A DNA stretch of 15,417 nucleotides from Natronohydrobacter sp. (GTDB lineage Bacteria; Pseudomonadota; Alphaproteobacteria; Rhodobacterales; Rhodobacteraceae). The stretch spans positions 1 to 15,417 of the forward strand of contig SKGU01000015.1 in the NCBI GenBank assembly GCA_007117255.1, in the 5' to 3' direction. The number at the start of each line of letters is the position of its first letter. Position 1 is the first letter of the stretch. Shown one piece after another: positions 14,834-15,417 of the stretch. Both the position numbers and the translations under genes were made by a program. The notes under the pieces were generated by a model, which was not told the DNA's origin, searched no databases, and saw only the letters and a program-made list of their open reading frames with translations.

Positions 14834-15417
14834 ATGGCCTTTTCATCACTGAGCCGTCGCAGTTTCGGGGTTTTGACGGCCGCTTTACTTGCCACTTCTG
14901 CAATAGTTGCGCCCGCGACCGCACAAACCCCGCCAGGTGTGCTGGTCGTCGGCCAGATTGCCGAGCCGCAAGCGCTTGACCCCCATGCTGTCACGGCAGT
15001 CAATGATTTCCGTATCCTGATGAACATGTATGACGGGCTTGTTCGCTATGCACCCGGCACACTGGAAGTCGAACCCGCATTGGCGGAGTCGTGGGAAATT
15101 TCCGAAGATGGCACGGTCTATACTTTCAGCCTGCGCGAAGGTGTCAGCTTCCATGATGGCAGCGCTTTTGACGCCGAAGCAGTGGTCTGGAATTTCGAGC
15201 GCATGCTGAATGAAGACCACCCCTATCACGAGACAGGGCCTTTCCCCTTGTCTTTCTTCTTCAGCGCGATCGAAGCTGTCGAAGCGCTGGACGCTACCAC
15301 TGTACAGTTTACCCTGAACGAACCGTATGCGCCATTTTTGTCGAACCTCGCATATCCGACCGGGCTGATTGTCTCTCCGGCGGCCGTCATGGATCACGGC
15401 TCTGATTTCGGGCGCAA
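14834..15417 (+). CDS. ABC transporter substrate-binding protein, family 5 (peptide/opine type), N-terminal part
   Basis: The first 194 residues of a periplasmic solute receptor of the DppA/OppA family; it runs off the right edge. A signal peptide spans about residues 1-31 (cut near ATA-QTPP) and contains SRRSFG, which fits a twin-arginine signal as well as a Sec one. Family motifs follow: EPQALDPH near 45-52, MYDGLVRYAPG near 67-77, LAESWEISEDGTVYTFSLREGVSFHDG near 84-110, and the conserved DAEAVVWNFERM just after. The ATG at 14834 follows GGGAG (14821-14825) by 8 bases. It diverges from the DUF1028 and M20 genes, an arrangement typical of transporter-plus-hydrolase catabolic loci. Substrate is unknown. 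Permease and ATPase genes would be expected to the right. Confidence 0.9.
   Translation, partial: MAFSSLSRRSFGVLTAALLATSAIVAPATAQTPPGVLVVGQIAEPQALDPHAVTAVNDFRILMNMYDGLVRYAPGTLEVEPALAESWEISEDGTVYTFSLREGVSFHDGSAFDAEAVVWNFERMLNEDHPYHETGPFPLSFFFSAIEAVEALDATTVQFTLNEPYAPFLSNLAYPTGLIVSPAAVMDHGSDFGR

Noticed and set aside
1..15417. CRISPR arrays, tRNA or rRNA genes, insertion sequences
   Set aside because: No spaced direct repeats, no tRNA-like cloverleaf, and no transposase or terminal inverted repeats were seen; the DNA is nearly all accounted for by the genes listed.

Overview
The window is high-GC alphaproteobacterial DNA, most likely from a member of the Rhodobacterales. The clues are the hupT-hupU-hupV-hypF order known from Rhodobacter capsulatus, close similarity to purple-bacterial HupSL, a NikKLMQO-type nickel importer, and tight ATGA or GTGA gene overlaps. 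Almost all of it is coding. The organising theme is [NiFe]-hydrogenase: making it, supplying its nickel, and sensing H2.

Left part (1-1675, minus strand): the 5' end of hupL and the complete hupS of a membrane-bound, Tat-exported uptake hydrogenase, transcribed off the left edge. HupS carries the six-cysteine pattern of O2-tolerant (group 1d-like) enzymes. The 309-base gap at 1676-1984 is a divergent control region. It holds a TTG-N5-CAA box matching the HupR site on the hupS side. On the nickel side it holds a perfect GCGTATGA-N16-TCATACGC NikR operator overlapping a sigma70-like promoter.

Middle part (1985-6636): a six-gene plus-strand nickel operon. It encodes a secreted DUF4198 (NikK-like) protein, an unrecognised exported protein, a NikL-like anchored protein, the S component NikM, the T component NikQ and the ATPase NikO. 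nikR faces it convergently and overlaps nikO by 17 bases.

Right-middle part (6720-12783, plus strand): hupT (PAS-type histidine kinase), hupU and hupV (cytoplasmic H2-sensing regulatory hydrogenase) and hypF (CN-ligand maturation). The expected circuit is: nickel enters through NikKLMQO and is throttled by NikR; HypF helps build the active sites; HupUV senses H2 and controls HupT; HupT acts on HupR (gene not in the window), which controls hupSL.

Right end (12817-15417): an unrelated-looking module. On the minus strand an M20-family amidohydrolase overlaps a DUF1028 protein. Divergently, the start of a peptide-type ABC substrate-binding protein runs off the right edge. The 105-base gap between them holds back-to-back promoters whose extended -10 elements lie in the arms of an 11-bp inverted repeat. 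No tRNA, rRNA, CRISPR or insertion sequence was seen.
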